Made by a program: the position numbers and the translations under genes | In this document: piece after piece, positions 6,219 to 6,679 of the stretch | How positions within the stretch are numbered: the stretch's first letter is position 1 | Layout: each line of letters begins with the position of its first letter | Assembly: GCF_943912825.1 (NCBI RefSeq) | Contig: NZ_CALTUX010000057.1 | Span: 1 to 6,679 of the forward strand | Direction: 5' to 3' | Length of the DNA stretch: 6,679 bases | Origin: an uncultured Anaerococcus sp. | GTDB taxonomy: Bacteria; Bacillota; Clostridia; Tissierellales; Peptoniphilaceae | The notes under the pieces: generated by a model | The model's database searches: none | What the model was told of the DNA's origin: nothing | What the model saw: only the letters and a program-made list of their open reading frames with translations

Positions 6219-6241
6219 GAAGATTTTTTTCAAAAATCTTC
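6219..6241. terminator. Terminator-like hairpin closing the GC-rich element
   Basis: GAAGATTTTT (6219-6228) and AAAAATCTTC (6232-6241) form a perfect 10-bp stem with a TTC loop. The + strand continues TTTATTA, a short and interrupted T-run. The stem is A-T rich, so termination strength is doubtful. Its 5' arm could instead pair with AATCTTC at 6017-6023. Confidence 0.5.
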
Positions 6242-6285
6242 TTTATTATGGTGGATTACTTCTTATTTATTTAGCCTTACACTTA

Positions 6286-6300
6286 TTGATTTAAAATCAA
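6286..6300. repeat. Short palindrome between the two large elements
   Basis: TTGATTT-A-AAATCAA is a 7-bp inverted repeat around a single base, the size and symmetry of a dimeric regulator site. It lies six bases before the left end of the large palindrome. Palindromes of this kind occur by chance in AT-rich DNA, so its role is unknown. Confidence 0.4.
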
Positions 6301-6470
6301 AAGTCCCCTAAAAATCACAATCTAGTCCAAATTGTATTTTTGTAGTTACTTGTCTTCTTAGTATTAACAATATTATTATTTAGGTATAGTTGTCAGTGTG
6401 ATTTTCTTGACGGGTACTTTTTATTTTAAATCTCCCAATAGATGAGGTTATTAGATTATCTAGTCGCAAT

Positions 6471-6485
6471 GTTTGCGAAGCAAAC
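6471..6485. repeat. Hairpin in the centre of the long palindrome
   Basis: GTTTGC-GAA-GCAAAC is a perfect 6-bp stem with a three-base loop, near the middle of the 6307-6676 palindrome. The same stem with loop TAC occurs at 6081-6095 in the GC-rich element, so the two elements share a component. Confidence 0.75.
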
Positions 6486-6511
6486 GAGCTTTAAAACTAA
6501 TTAGACGTTAA

Positions 6512-6526
6512 TATTCTCTCAGAATA
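6512..6526. repeat. Second small hairpin in the palindrome centre
   Basis: TATTCT-CTC-AGAATA is a perfect 6-bp stem with a three-base loop. It sits 26 bases after the GTTTGC hairpin inside the 111-nt centre, so a folded transcript would have at least two small hairpins at its apex. Confidence 0.6.
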
Positions 6527-6679
6527 CAGAATAAAAACCCAAAGGTCGGGAGATTTTGTAAATGGAGATGCCGTTAAGAAAATCTCCTGACGCACGAGTG
6601 AAAATTAAATTTCTGTGACTACTGAGATATAGAGTGCATATAAAAGAAACATTTGGGCTAGATTGAGATTTTTAGGCAT

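Larger units (their letters stand above)
6017..6241. repeat. GC-rich multi-hairpin element (candidate palindromic repeat or structured RNA)
   Basis: An island of about 58% GC (6021-6220) with sharp AT-rich borders, built almost entirely of consecutive inverted repeats. These are: AGGGACC/GGTCCCT (6042-6048 with 6057-6063); CCGGAAAC/GTTTCCGG (6071-6078 with 6117-6124), enclosing two smaller hairpins; CATAAACGCCCC/GGGGCGTTTATG (6125-6136 with 6144-6155), a perfect 12-bp stem; CCCTCC/GGAGGG (6183-6188 with 6205-6210), extendable past one mismatch by TAC/GTA; and GAAGATTTTT/AAAAATCTTC (6219-6228 with 6232-6241). The element's ends, AATCTTC (6017-6023) and GAAGATT (6219-6225), are inverted copies of each other. 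It resembles the palindromic intergenic repeats that occur in many copies in some bacterial genomes, but copy number cannot be seen here. The strand, if transcribed, is undetermined. The family is not recognised. Confidence 0.7.
6307..6676. repeat. Long imperfect palindrome, arms of 130 and 129 nt (candidate foldback/MITE element or hairpin RNA)
   Basis: The left arm 6307-6436 and the right arm 6548-6676 are inverted copies of nearly equal length. The outermost 26 bp match at 24 positions, beginning CCTAAAAATC on the left and ending GATTTTTAGG on the right. A second well-matched block is GTCAG (6392-6396) plus GATTTTCTTGACGG (6400-6413), facing CCGTTAAGAAAATC and CTGAC (within about 6571-6591). 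The innermost block is AAATCTCCC facing GGGAGATTT (6428-6436 with 6548-6556). Between blocks the arms have diverged. The 111-nt centre holds further hairpins. No open frame of useful size is present. It may extend past the window edge only by whatever follows 6679; the symmetry itself ends at 6676. Confidence 0.7.

Noticed and set aside
6017..6241. CRISPR array
   Set aside because: There are many short palindromes, but no regularly spaced direct repeat with unique spacers.
6014..6274. An 86-codon open frame on the + strand with a TTG start, across the GC-rich element
   Set aside because: There is no ribosome binding site and the start codon is weak. The product is an Arg/Pro/Lys-rich chain dictated by the hairpin arms, and its C-terminal part is read from the terminator-like hairpin. 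The inverted repeats explain the sequence better than coding does.
6605..6679. A 24-codon minus-strand frame, MPKNLNLAQMFLLYALYISV and four more residues, entering from the right edge
   Set aside because: It coincides with the right arm of the long palindrome, is very short, and its possible ribosome binding site is outside the window. It may be chance or the tail of something beyond the edge, but it cannot be supported.
6242..6679. Remnant of a conventional insertion sequence
   Set aside because: Inverted arms of about 130 nt are far longer than usual IS ends, no transposase fragment is readable in any frame, and no target-site duplication can be seen because the window ends three bases beyond the arm.

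Overview
The window looks like chromosomal DNA of a low-GC, Gram-positive anaerobe. Coding regions are AT-rich, AGG and ATA codons are common, ribosome binding sites are strong and purine-rich, and hairpin-plus-T-run terminators are frequent. Gene content and protein style suggest a clostridial relative, perhaps Tissierellia/Peptoniphilaceae such as Anaerococcus. That placement is an inference from style, not a database match. Every recognisable gene reads on the + strand.

Layout. (1) Positions 1-2043: the tail of an ABC transporter ATPase overlaps a 640-residue BceB-type FtsX permease, closed by a terminator. This is a Bce-like peptide-antibiotic sensing or resistance transporter. (2) 2071-3484: a single MATE-family efflux gene with its own promoter and a terminator at its stop codon. 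(3) 3517-3836: two tandem promoters, tRNA-Gly(GCC), tRNA-Cys(GCA) and a strong terminator. (4) 3852-4526: a DUF6873-like protein of unknown function whose ribosome binding site starts four bases after the tRNA terminator. (5) 4584-5913: hisS with a terminator. Its sequence motifs are of the archaeal/eukaryotic HisRS type, and it has no T-box leader. (6) 5914-6679: about 770 bp with no credible protein gene, holding two distinct structured elements.

The non-coding tail is the most unusual part. Positions 6017-6241 form an island of about 58% GC (6021-6220) beside a flank of about 13% GC. The island is packed with consecutive hairpins, including a three-way junction and a perfect 12-bp stem, and it ends in a terminator-like hairpin. 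Positions 6307-6676 form an imperfect full-length palindrome with arms of 130 and 129 nt around a 111-nt centre that carries its own small hairpins. The two elements share a GTTTGC-NNN-GCAAAC hairpin. The palindrome's left end also repeats 12 bp of the hisS terminator. Candidates are palindromic mobile repeats (MITE or foldback type) or structured RNAs. Only genome-wide searches and expression data can decide between these.

Functional links: the Bce-like transporter and the MATE pump are both drug or toxin export functions but look like separate transcription units. The tRNAs, hisS and possibly the DUF6873 gene sit in a translation-related stretch.
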